Shown piece by piece: positions 1 to 7,339 of a stretch of DNA of 53,102 nt. Under the pieces are notes generated by a model. That model was not told where the DNA came from and searched no databases. It saw only the letters and a program-made list of their open reading frames with translations. Positions within the stretch are counted from its first letter, which is position 1, and each line of letters opens with the position of its first letter. This DNA is from Helicobacter sp. 11-8110 (GTDB lineage: Bacteria; Campylobacterota; Campylobacteria; Campylobacterales; Helicobacteraceae). The stretch is taken from assembly GCF_003288905.1 (NCBI RefSeq), contig NZ_NHYL01000009.1, positions 1-53,102 of the forward strand, given 5' to 3'. Position numbers and translations under genes: made by a program.

Positions 1-1
1 T

Positions 2-193
2 CCTAATCTTAAACTCCCTAATTTAGAATCTTATCCTGATTACAAAGAATCTTTAAAAGAAAAAGAATGTCTTACTTATAAACTAGGAGAAGCTTTTATT
101 AAAGCAAGTAAAACTTGGTATAAGGGTGGATATGTTAAACTATGGTTCAAAGTTAGGAGATTGAAAAGAGGAATTTATACAAAAAGGATATAA
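2..193 (+). CDS. C-terminal fragment of a glycan-locus protein (5' truncated by window)
   Basis: Only the last 63 codons are in the window, read in the frame of position 2 and ending at TAA 191-193. The fragment contains the motif YKLGEAFIKASKTWYKGG followed by a basic end. The same module closes the acyltransferase that ends at 5531, and the two DNA copies align without gaps at an offset of 5,350 bp. The upstream catalytic part cannot be seen. From memory, such SYKLG-type tails end various glycosyltransferases and sugar-modifying proteins of Campylobacter and Helicobacter surface-glycan loci, but I know no function for the tail itself. Confidence 0.75.
   Translation, partial: PNLKLPNLESYPDYKESLKEKECLTYKLGEAFIKASKTWYKGGYVKLWFKVRRLKRGIYTKRI
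80..138. repeat. left copy of direct repeat flanking the glycan cassette
   Basis: These 59 bases match 5430-5488 with a single mismatch by eye. Weaker ungapped homology at the same 5,350-bp offset runs over about 1-170 versus 5351-5520. Both copies encode the same C-terminal module in the same frame, so recombination between them would remove 5,350 bp and leave an intact reading frame. Confidence 0.85.
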
Positions 194-194
194 G

Positions 195-788
195 ATGATA
201 TTTTTACATCGCCAAAATAATTTAGAGTTTCCTATTGAAAATTATGGTATAGAAATTGATTTGAGATACAATGGAAATTTAGTATTAAACCATGATCTAT
301 TAGAAAAAAATTCTTTATATCCCCTTTTTGAAGAAAAAATTCAATTTATGACAAATATTCCTATTATTTGTAATATAAAAGAATCAGGATTAGAAGAAAA
401 GGTTATAGAATTACTCAGTGATCATTTTGAATATTATTTTTTAGACTCTCAAATTCCAGATATTTTAAGATTATCAAAAAATGGATATCAAGGTAAATTT
501 ATCATTAGAATTTCGGATGTTGAGTTTTATAATGAAAGACTTATGGGGGTTGCTAAACCTAAATATGTTTGGGTAGATTATTCACAATTTTCTAATTTTG
601 ATATTCAAAATTATCAAGAATTTATTTACAGTATTAAACCAAAGCTAGGGCAGGTTGAGCCCATATTGGTTTCTCCAGAGCTGTATGATTTATCATATAT
701 AGAGTTTATAGAGCCTATTCAAAGTATTCTACCAAAAGGGTTTTCTGTATGTACCAAAAAACCTGAATTATGGAGTTTTTATGTTTAA
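195..788 (+). CDS. GDPD-like (glycerophosphodiester phosphodiesterase fold) small protein
   Basis: This 197-residue protein keeps the landmarks of the GDPD/PI-PLC-like TIM-barrel family: His5-Arg6 (HRQ in place of HRG), Glu20 and Asp22 in GIEIDLR, and Asn-His-Asp at 32-34. These correspond to the family's catalytic His/Arg, metal-binding Glu/Asp and second His. It is shorter than typical GDPDs (about 240 residues or more) and has no signal peptide, so it should be cytosolic. It begins one base after the upstream stop and overlaps the next gene by 8 bases, which indicates one operon. The substrate is unknown. A phosphodiester intermediate of surface-glycan decoration is an inference from context. 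The fold call is moderately sure; the activity is not. Confidence 0.6.
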   Translation: MIFLHRQNNLEFPIENYGIEIDLRYNGNLVLNHDLLEKNSLYPLFEEKIQFMTNIPIICNIKESGLEEKVIELLSDHFEYYFLDSQIPDILRLSKNGYQGKFIIRISDVEFYNERLMGVAKPKYVWVDYSQFSNFDIQNYQEFIYSIKPKLGQVEPILVSPELYDLSYIEFIEPIQSILPKGFSVCTKKPELWSFYV

Positions 789-2076
789 TTTAAAAAATAT
801 AGCAGAAAAATATAAGCTTGTTATGGTTGATATTGATAATACTTTATTTAATTATACTTTTGCACACAAAAATGCCTTAGAAGCTGTAATGGATCAATAT
901 GGTTTTACACTGCAAGAGTATAATCTAGCAAAAATGATGATTGAAAAAAGAAATTTGTCAGCAAACCATCATAAAAAAGAATTATATTTCAAAATCATTT
1001 GCGAGAATAAAAATATTCATTTTTCAAAAGCTAGTGAAATGTTTAATCTTTACACTTCCGCTTTTATAAAAAATTTAAAAGTAGATAAAACAATGTCTGA
1101 TTTTTTATTTTATGTAAAAAAATTAAATAAAAAAGTTATAGCTATTACTAATTTTTATTTTATAGAGCAAATTTATAAGTTAAAGTGCGCAAATCTTATA
1201 AATATGATCGATTATGTAGTATGCTCTGAAGAATTTGAGCTTGAAAAACCAAATAAAGCTCTTATCAACAGAGCCTTGGAGTTATATAAAGATTTGATCG
1301 ACGAGGAAGAAATTGTAATGATCGGAGATTCTGTTGTAGATAACTTTTTGGGGAGGGGGTGTAGGATAAATTACTATCCTTATAATTGCTCTAAATTATT
1401 GATTTCTATTTCTGGAAAAAGCGGAAGCGGAAAAACCACTTTAAGTAAAGCTATTGATGAAATATATGAAAGTTTTATTATTAGCACGGATGGCTATCAC
1501 AAATATGAAAGACATTCTAAAATGTGGGAGAGGATCACGCATTATAATCCAAAAGCAAATAATCTTGTTCAATTGGCTATGGATATAAAACATATTTATC
1601 AAGATATCGGAAATAAGTTGCATATACCAATATATGATCATAAAAGTGGAGTGATTATTAAATCTAATGAGATTAAAGTTAAAGATTTGGATATAGTAAT
1701 TATAGAAGGTTTACATACTTTATATCAAGAGGTAATAGGTGATTTTGTAAAGATAAAAATATATATCGATTCAGATGAAGCAGATAATCAAAAAATCAAT
1801 AGGGATAGCAAGGAAAGAAACTACGAATACTCAAAAATTATTAGTACTATACAAAAACGAGAAGAGGACTATAAGAAGTATCTCGAAAAACAAAAGGATA
1901 ATGCTAACTTTTTGATTTTAATTAGAGAGGGTATTTTTAAAATTCAATTAAAAGATATACTATTAAACGATTATTTACAAAAAGAATATACAGGTAAATA
2001 TGAAGATTTAATTTGCACTGTCAAAGATATTTTTAGTTTAATTTTAAGAAATCGGTGGATAATAAAAAATGATTAA
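781..2076 (+). CDS. HAD-family phosphatase fused to phosphoribulokinase-like kinase
   Basis: This is a 431-residue two-domain protein. Residues 10-200 carry HAD motifs: nucleophile Asp17 and Asp19 in DIDNTLF, Thr123, Lys156 in EKPNKA, and GDSVVDN at 182-188. Residues 205-400 form a P-loop kinase of the PRK/uridine kinase group: Walker A GKSGSGKTT 212-220, DGYHKYER 237-244, PKANN 257-261, IPIYDH 282-287, IEGLH 308-312 and Arg341-Asp342. The PKANN, PIYDH and IEGLH blocks resemble phosphoribulokinase more than uridine kinase. Both active sites look intact. The gene overlaps both neighbours by 8 bases. A kinase plus phosphatase beside a nucleotidyltransferase recalls the bisphosphate-to-1-phosphate logic of ADP-heptose synthesis. 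The substrate, perhaps a pentulose or tetrulose phosphate, is inference. Confidence 0.75.
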   Translation: MFNLKNIAEKYKLVMVDIDNTLFNYTFAHKNALEAVMDQYGFTLQEYNLAKMMIEKRNLSANHHKKELYFKIICENKNIHFSKASEMFNLYTSAFIKNLKVDKTMSDFLFYVKKLNKKVIAITNFYFIEQIYKLKCANLINMIDYVVCSEEFELEKPNKALINRALELYKDLIDEEEIVMIGDSVVDNFLGRGCRINYYPYNCSKLLISISGKSGSGKTTLSKAIDEIYESFIISTDGYHKYERHSKMWERITHYNPKANNLVQLAMDIKHIYQDIGNKLHIPIYDHKSGVIIKSNEIKVKDLDIVIIEGLHTLYQEVIGDFVKIKIYIDSDEADNQKINRDSKERNYEYSKIISTIQKREEDYKKYLEKQKDNANFLILIREGIFKIQLKDILLNDYLQKEYTGKYEDLICTVKDIFSLILRNRWIIKND

Positions 2077-2794
2077 TGATAGAGAAAGACTAGATAGTTG
2101 TATTAAAGATTATCAAAAGCTATGTAAGATTTTTGGAAATATTTTAGATGCACCATCAAAGGGTGGAAATATTTCTATCAAAGATAATGAATATTTCATT
2201 ATTAAAGCTTCGGGTGAAGATTTAAAAAAAGAACATAAGATTTCTATTTTTAAAAATAATGTTAATTCTTTTTGTTATTATAAAGATTATTCTATGGATA
2301 TTATAAAGCCATCTATGGAAATTAAAATGCATTGGGTATTTAAAAATAAATATGTAGCGCATTATCATCCTGTTTATATTTTACCTTATTTGTGTGCTAA
2401 AGAATATAATTTTACAAATTACAATGTGATTGATTTTGTTTTACCTGGAAATGATTTATGTGAAGCGCTGAGTAAAAGTTATTCTTATCAAGCAAAAGGT
2501 ATAATATTGCTACGAAATCATGGTGTTGTTATTTATGCAGAACAAATTCAGGATATATCGGAGTTGTATAATCAATTAAAAAATGATTTTTTTGAGGAAA
2601 ATGATTTTGTATATACTCCAGATGATGCAGTTGATAAGACTAATGGGGAGTTGTGGTTATTTAGAAACGCAATTGAAAATATTGCCTTAAAGAAACAAAT
2701 CAACTTAGCCCCATTAAAAGCAAATGAAATTTATAAATTATTAAATTTGCCTGATGAAAAATATAGAAAAAAAATTATGGAAAGTGAGAGTTAG
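2069..2794 (+). CDS. class II aldolase / adducin family protein (AraD-MtnB-like)
   Basis: The 241-residue protein has the class II aldolase pattern. Gly-Gly-Asn-Ile-Ser at 32-36 and Ala-Ser-Gly at 47-49 are the phosphate-binding loops, Glu84 lies in PSMEIKMH, the metal-ligand pair His98/His100 is in HYHP, and the third ligand His151 is in NHG. The family includes L-fuculose- and L-rhamnulose-phosphate aldolases, L-ribulose-5-phosphate 4-epimerase and methylthioribulose-1-phosphate dehydratase. All of these handle ketose phosphates, which suits the neighbouring PRK-like kinase. Whether it cleaves, condenses, epimerises or dehydrates cannot be decided here. It overlaps the upstream gene by 8 bases, and the next start follows one base after its stop. 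Confidence 0.75.
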   Translation: MINDRERLDSCIKDYQKLCKIFGNILDAPSKGGNISIKDNEYFIIKASGEDLKKEHKISIFKNNVNSFCYYKDYSMDIIKPSMEIKMHWVFKNKYVAHYHPVYILPYLCAKEYNFTNYNVIDFVLPGNDLCEALSKSYSYQAKGIILLRNHGVVIYAEQIQDISELYNQLKNDFFEENDFVYTPDDAVDKTNGELWLFRNAIENIALKKQINLAPLKANEIYKLLNLPDEKYRKKIMESES

Positions 2795-2795
2795 A

Positions 2796-4298
2796 ATGAA
2801 TATTATTATACCTGCAACTGGAATAGGCAAGAGATTTAAAGAAGCTGGATATAAAGAATTAAAACCTTTTATTAAAGTTATGAAAGATAAACTCATTCTA
2901 GATTATGTGATTGAGTGTTTTGATGTTCAAAATGATATTTTTTATTTTATTGTCCAAGAGTGTGAGAAAAGTAAATTTGAAGATTTTGTTTTATCTAGAA
3001 AAATTAAAGCAAAAATTATTATTTATAAAGGGGAAAAACTAGGACCTGCTGGAAGTTTATATGGTGTGGTGTCGCAGTTGCAAGATATGCTTGATGAGGA
3101 AGTTATTGTTAGTTATTGTGATTTTGGACAAGAATGGAATTATAAAGATTTTCTGCAATTTGTGCAAGAAAACCTAGATGCTCAAGCTATAATTCCTTGT
3201 TATACTGGTTATCATCCTCATTTATTGCCTTTAGAAAATGTGTATGCAGCATGCAAGGTGTATGATAATACTTATAAAGTTTATGAAGTTATAGAAAAAT
3301 ATAATTCTAAGAATAAATTTGAAGAATATCATTCTTCTGGTATTTATTATTTTAGAACTTTAAAGTTAGCTATTGAAGCAATAAAAAAACAAATAGAAGC
3401 CAAAGATATGATTTCTGGAGAATATTATGTGTCTATAACTAATAATTATCTAGAAAATGTTTTATGCTATCCTTTTATAGAAAAATTTTATCAATTTGGT
3501 ACTCCAAAAGACTTTGAATATGTAAAAGAAAAACTTAATTCGCAAGATGTTAATAATGAAAAAGTAAAAATACAAAATACTATCATATTATCTGCTGGTA
3601 GAGGAGAGAGATTTTTAAATCTTAATTTTAACCAGCCAAAACCATTTTTACCTCTTGGTAATTCGACTATCGTAGAAAATATAATTAATACTTTAAAAAA
3701 TGTCGAGACTAATATCATATGTGTTGGTGCACAAGATCATGAAAAATATTGGGAAAATATATCCAAAGAGGTAAGATTTGTCAAGCCAAATAAAATTGGT
3801 GCAGCATATTCTTATAAAGAGTCTTGTGGAGATTTAAAAGGTGATGTGTTGATTCTTCCTTGCGATTTAATTGCGAAACATATTAATGAGGAATTTAAAA
3901 GCTTGCAAAAAGAATGCGAAATTATTATATTTGTTACGCAAGCTTCTAGATATAATATGAATAATCCACATTATTTTACTTGGGTAAATGGAAAAGATGG
4001 CAAGGTAGATACTATATCTGTTAAAAATAGATCAAATGATACAGACTTAGTAATGATAGGAAGCTTTTATTTTAAAGAAAATTCTTTATTGTTAGAATAT
4101 ATAAATAAAATATTTCAAGAAGATATAAAAACTAATGGCGAATTCTATATAGATAATGTGTTTGAATTATTAATTAAAACACATAAGGTGGGCTATATAA
4201 TTGTTGATAATTATTTTTCTTTTGGAACTCCAGATGAATATTTAGAAAATGGGTATTGGTTTGGTCTATTGGAAAATGAGGTGAAAAATGCTTTCTGA
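2796..4298 (+). CDS. tandem-domain NTP-transferase (two sugar nucleotidyltransferase-like domains)
   Basis: I place the start at ATG 2796, because the upstream stop ends at 2794 and the domain motif begins at once; an in-frame ATG at 2754 lies inside the aldolase gene. The 500-residue protein has two Rossmann-like nucleotidyltransferase domains. Domain 1 (about 1-245) has PATGIGKRF at 6-14, a Lys-Pro at 23-24 and SYCDF with Asp109. Domain 2 (about 260-500) has LSAGRGERF at 265-273, PKPF at 281-284 and LPCDL with Asp357. Both keep the G-x-G-x-R loop and the downstream Lys. The family couples NTP to sugar or alcohol phosphates with loss of pyrophosphate. Two domains could activate two substrates, or one may be structural. 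The nucleotide and sugar are unknown. Confidence 0.75.
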   Translation: MNIIIPATGIGKRFKEAGYKELKPFIKVMKDKLILDYVIECFDVQNDIFYFIVQECEKSKFEDFVLSRKIKAKIIIYKGEKLGPAGSLYGVVSQLQDMLDEEVIVSYCDFGQEWNYKDFLQFVQENLDAQAIIPCYTGYHPHLLPLENVYAACKVYDNTYKVYEVIEKYNSKNKFEEYHSSGIYYFRTLKLAIEAIKKQIEAKDMISGEYYVSITNNYLENVLCYPFIEKFYQFGTPKDFEYVKEKLNSQDVNNEKVKIQNTIILSAGRGERFLNLNFNQPKPFLPLGNSTIVENIINTLKNVETNIICVGAQDHEKYWENISKEVRFVKPNKIGAAYSYKESCGDLKGDVLILPCDLIAKHINEEFKSLQKECEIIIFVTQASRYNMNNPHYFTWVNGKDGKVDTISVKNRSNDTDLVMIGSFYFKENSLLLEYINKIFQEDIKTNGEFYIDNVFELLIKTHKVGYIIVDNYFSFGTPDEYLENGYWFGLLENEVKNAF

Positions 4299-5531
4299 AT
4301 ATGTTAGTATAGAAATTTATGAAAATATATTATATTGCAAAAGATCTTTTTGTAATAGTTTTGCAATTCATGAAGAAATAATAAATATATATAAAAAAGT
4401 TAAACATGAATGGGGGGGGGGGATTGGATAGGACAAAAAAATATTAAGTTGGATTTTGGCATTGGCAAAGGTAATATTATTTTTTTTGAGGGAATAAGCT
4501 CTAATGTTAATATTCAAATCAAGGGAAATAATAATATTATTTTTATAGGCAATAGAGTTCGTAATGCGCATGTAGAAATTTTTTCCAACTCGGTTGTATC
4601 CATTGGATCTGGAACTACTTTTAATGGATGTCATTTGAGAGTGTGTGAGTGTAAAAATATATTTATAGGGTGTGATTGTATGTTTTCTTCAGGAATTCTA
4701 GCTACGACTACAGATCATCATTTAATTTTTGATTGCTATACTAAAATAAGAACAAATAAAGCAAAAAGTATTTATATAGGAGATCATGTTTGGATTGGAC
4801 AAAATGTAAGAATAAATAAAGGTACAAAAATATTTTCTGGGAGTATTATAGGAGCACATGCTGTTTTATCATCTAAAGTAATTTATTCTAATTCGGCTTA
4901 TGCTGGGAATCCCGCTAAATTAGTTAAGGAAAATATATTTTGGGATAGAAAAACTATGGACGTATTTAATGTTAATGGAAAAATTATCCAAGAAAATAAT
5001 AAATATTTTAATGATAATTTTATATTTACGTATGACAAAAATGTTTTTATAGATTTTGATGAAATTGAAATAAAATTAACAAAAAATATTTTATCGTTGC
5101 AAGATAAATTGGTATATATACTACAATGTAATTTTCATAAAAACAAAAATCGTTTTTCTTTAAAAGTATTTAACTCTATAGAAGTATTAAAATCTCGTAT
5201 TCAAAACCAACTTTCTTATAAATTAGGTAAAGCTATGATAATAAATTCTAAATCTATACTAGGTTATATGGGATTGCCTTTTGTATTATCTTATATAACA
5301 TATAAACATAAACAAGAACAAAAAATCTATCAAGAAAAAATAAAAAAGGATCCTTCTTTAAAATTGCCTCCATTAGAAGATTATCCTGATTATAAAGAAG
5401 CTTTAAAACTTAAAAATCATCTTTCTTACAAACTAGGAGAAGCTTTTATAAAAGCAAGTAAAACTTGGTATAAGGGTGGATATGTTAAGTTGTGGTTTGA
5501 GGTTAGGAAGCTAAAGGGGGAGAGGAAGTAA
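4288..5531 (+). CDS. phase-variable left-handed beta-helix acyltransferase, frame OFF at G11
   Basis: The likely true start is ATG 4288, preceded by GAGGTG and overlapping the upstream gene by 11 bases. This frame encodes about 45 residues, runs into the G tract at 4412-4422 and stops at TAG 4429-4431. The rest is in another frame from 4410 (ATG with no evident ribosome binding site) to TAA 5531. One more G or two fewer would restore a protein of 414 or 413 residues. The body has hexapeptide-repeat turns and the block GDHVWIGQNV...AYAGNPAKLV typical of xenobiotic/sugar O- or N-acetyltransferases. The C-terminus carries two SYKLG-type modules (near 5213 and 5422). It probably adds an acetyl group to a surface glycan when in frame. 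A sequencing error in the tract is the main alternative. Confidence 0.8.
4412..4422. repeat. poly-G tract (G11), slipped-strand phase-variation site
   Basis: There are eleven consecutive G residues inside the coding region of the acyltransferase, near its 5' end. Upstream and downstream open frames join only if the tract length is a multiple of three (9 or 12). Long poly-G/C tracts are the classic phase-variation switches of Campylobacter and Helicobacter surface-glycan genes. Confidence 0.9.
5430..5488. repeat. right copy of direct repeat flanking the glycan cassette
   Basis: Matches 80-138 with one mismatch by eye. It encodes the last SYKLG module of the acyltransferase. A weaker, older copy of the same module lies about 210 bases upstream, near 5213-5255. 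Confidence 0.85.
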
Positions 5532-5549
5532 CCCTCTATCACCTAAAGA

Positions 5550-5632
5550 GCATTTTATTTTGAAGGCTGTGGGCATATAAAAAAGAATTTCTATGTCCAA
5601 ACATAATTGATTCTATGTTATGAATAAAATGC
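5550..5632. repeat. gap between cassette and rsmE with a 10-bp inverted repeat
   Basis: Between the acyltransferase stop and the end of rsmE there is no gene. GCATTTTATT at 5550-5559 is the inverse of AATAAAATGC at 5623-5632, and GGGCA (5571-5575) pairs with TGCCC just outside the second arm. The arms are 63 bases apart and no T run follows, so this is a poor terminator. It may be a mobile or rearrangement scar or chance in AT-rich DNA. Confidence 0.3.
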
Positions 5633-5659
5633 AATTGCCCAAAAAGCGTGTTAATATTA

Positions 5660-6322
5660 TCAAAGAATCTTTGACATTGCATAAATAGTGGCGGTTTCGC
5701 TGCGTAGAATGTTGGAGTGGATAGTGGTGTATTTGGGGTTATTCTTTAGAAGTTCTCTTTCTTGTGGGCTAAAGCCACCTTCAGCACCAACTAAAATGGG
5801 AATTTCTAGGCTACTCTCTAGCGCTTTTCCGCCAAAGTCTAAAACTCCAGTATTAGGATATTTTCCCAAAACTTCTTGTAGGTTTTCTAGCATTTCAATT
5901 TCTAAGAGTGTGATTCGACCGCATTGCATACAAGAATTTTCTAGAATCTTTTGAATCCGCTCCAAGTTTAACTTGAAATTTTTTTGCGAGTATTGTGCAT
6001 AAAAAAAGCTAATTTTAGAAATGTTAAGCTCATTAAGAAAGGGCAGTGTTTTTTCGATAATTTTGGGATCAATCATTGCCCAGATTAGATGCCCTTTGGG
6101 TGGATTTTGAGGCGGTGTTTCAAGCTTAGATTCTAGCCTTAGGGTGGCATATTTTTTGCTTAGTTCAGCAATGCTGTAAGTGTAGCAATAATAGTCCCTA
6201 AGATTTCGTAGTTGCAATGATTCTGTTTTTTTAGCACGCCTTGAGTGAAAAAGGTGATGATAAGCCTCCCCTTCTAATATCAAGGATTCATTACCAGCAT
6301 CTTTGTGGATAATAAATTGCAT
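5660..6322 (-). CDS. rsmE: 16S rRNA (uracil1498-N3)-methyltransferase RsmE
   Basis: The 220-residue protein has the SPOUT-family signature of RsmE. VGAEGGFSPQE at 178-188 forms part of the knotted SAM site, and LRSETA at 206-211 is the diagnostic C-terminal motif. The N-terminal PUA-like part includes HHLFHSRR, which fits RNA binding. It methylates N3 of U1498 in 16S rRNA in the cytosol. The start follows one base after the stop of the upstream membrane-protein gene, with GGAG inside that gene's last codons, so the two are translationally linked. Length is slightly short for the family but complete. Confidence 0.92.
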   Translation of the reverse strand: MQFIIHKDAGNESLILEGEAYHHLFHSRRAKKTESLQLRNLRDYYCYTYSIAELSKKYATLRLESKLETPPQNPPKGHLIWAMIDPKIIEKTLPFLNELNISKISFFYAQYSQKNFKLNLERIQKILENSCMQCGRITLLEIEMLENLQEVLGKYPNTGVLDFGGKALESSLEIPILVGAEGGFSPQERELLKNNPKYTTIHSNILRSETATIYAMSKIL

Positions 6323-6323
6323 T

Positions 6324-6731
6324 TTAACTCCAAAGAATAAAAATCAATCCAAAGGCACAAAAATCAAAAAGGTATTTTAGCCTTGCCCATTTAAAAAAGG
6401 ATTCTCTAATAGCGGAGTTAGATTCTACTCTAGTCATTTTTTGTTTTTTGTGGCGTTTGATTTCGGCGACAAAAACAATCAACCACAAAATAACCATGGC
6501 AAGGATTTTTAGAGTTAGGATAAATCCAAGGGTTGCCCAAATGACAAGTCCGCTAAAAAGACTCGCACTTAAAAAAAGATAATATGCAGGAGTGGCGATT
6601 GCAAGGATTTTTAGCTTTTTGGTGTGTGAGGGGTAGAAAAAAAGCGCATAAAGATTGATAATAGGGAATAAAAATAAAGGCAAACAAAGCCATAAATGGT
6701 AAGTTAGAAGTTCAGCGATGATTGATTCCAA
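6324..6731 (-). CDS. conserved membrane protein, four predicted transmembrane segments
   Basis: I do not recognise a named family. The 135-residue protein starts with TTG, the only reasonable in-frame start, preceded by AAAGG. Hydrophobic segments lie at about 8-32, 42-66, 68-88 and 118-134, with a basic loop (KRHKKQK) before the last. It is co-transcribed with rsmE, whose ATG follows its TAA by one base. Tight coupling to a housekeeping gene suggests a stable epsilonproteobacterial membrane protein. No catalytic motif is visible. Confidence 0.65.
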   Translation of the reverse strand: MESIIAELLTYHLWLCLPLFLFPIINLYALFFYPSHTKKLKILAIATPAYYLFLSASLFSGLVIWATLGFILTLKILAMVILWLIVFVAEIKRHKKQKMTRVESNSAIRESFFKWARLKYLFDFCAFGLIFILWS

Positions 6732-6817
6732 AGAGAGCCTTTTTGTAAAATTTTGGAAATTGTAGCAATAAAAGCATGGCTTGTAAAGTCATATAGGCTT
6801 TAGAATTTGGGCTAGAT

Positions 6818-7339
6818 TTAGTTTGTAAGATAGGGGAGAATCTTGCTCCATTCTTTTAGGAGCAAGGGGAGAGTGTATTTTGCATTAGCGGGGCTACTTG
6901 AGGGCAAGGCAATGTGTGGGAGCGGGATAAAATGGCAAGAATGGGGGAGGCAGAAAAATTGGCAATAGAGTTGAGAAGCCTTTTGCCCATTGGTAAAAAT
7001 GGCTTGTATTTGCGTATTTAAAATGAGTTGATGAATAGGGTTTGGTTGGAGCATTTTTAAGGTGCTATCGCTAGAGTTTTGGATATGGCAGATTTTTGCA
7101 ATATCAAAGAGTGCAATATGGTGGATTTTGAGAAAAGCCACTTTGTCTTCTTTGGGTTTATTTTGAAGGGGAAAATCAAATAAGTTTTCTAGGATTTTCC
7201 AAAAACGATTTTGTTTGTGTGCGTAATAAAAAGATTCTTGCCTAGAGGTGATAGAAGGAAAAGACCCAAGAATCAAAACTTTAGAATCTTGGAAAATAAT
7301 TGGCTTAAAAGGGTGGCAAAAGGCTTTAGAATTGATCAT
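6818..7339 (-). CDS. DNA-deoxyinosine (hypoxanthine) glycosylase-like, UDG superfamily
   Basis: The open frame extends upstream to 7501, but family motifs begin only after ATG 7339. I choose this start because it overlaps the preceding gene by just 14 bases; the longer frame would be mostly antisense-like extra residues. The 173-residue protein has ILGSFPS at 23-29, HKQNRFW at 41-47, SSDS at 89-92 and LPSSSPAN at 145-152. These are hallmarks of the family 6 (HDG) uracil-DNA glycosylase superfamily, which removes hypoxanthine arising from adenine deamination. The activity is inferred from the family. It is the downstream partner of the TauE-like gene. Confidence 0.8.
   Translation of the reverse strand: MINSKAFCHPFKPIIFQDSKVLILGSFPSITSRQESFYYAHKQNRFWKILENLFDFPLQNKPKEDKVAFLKIHHIALFDIAKICHIQNSSDSTLKMLQPNPIHQLILNTQIQAIFTNGQKASQLYCQFFCLPHSCHFIPLPHIALPSSSPANAKYTLPLLLKEWSKILPYLTN

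Noticed and set aside
1350-1359. G-rich run in the HAD domain as a phase-variation tract
   Set aside because: It is GGGG-A-GGGGG, interrupted, and the frame is open through it, so it is too short and broken to slip readily.
2754-2795. Longer N-terminus for the tandem nucleotidyltransferase
   Set aside because: These codons lie inside the aldolase gene and encode a basic stretch before the conserved first strand at MNIIIPATG.
4410-4412. ATG 4410 as the genuine start of the acyltransferase
   Set aside because: It has no ribosome binding site, begins within the G tract, and a better start with GAGGTG at 4288 joins in frame at G9 or G12. It remains possible that some product starts here.
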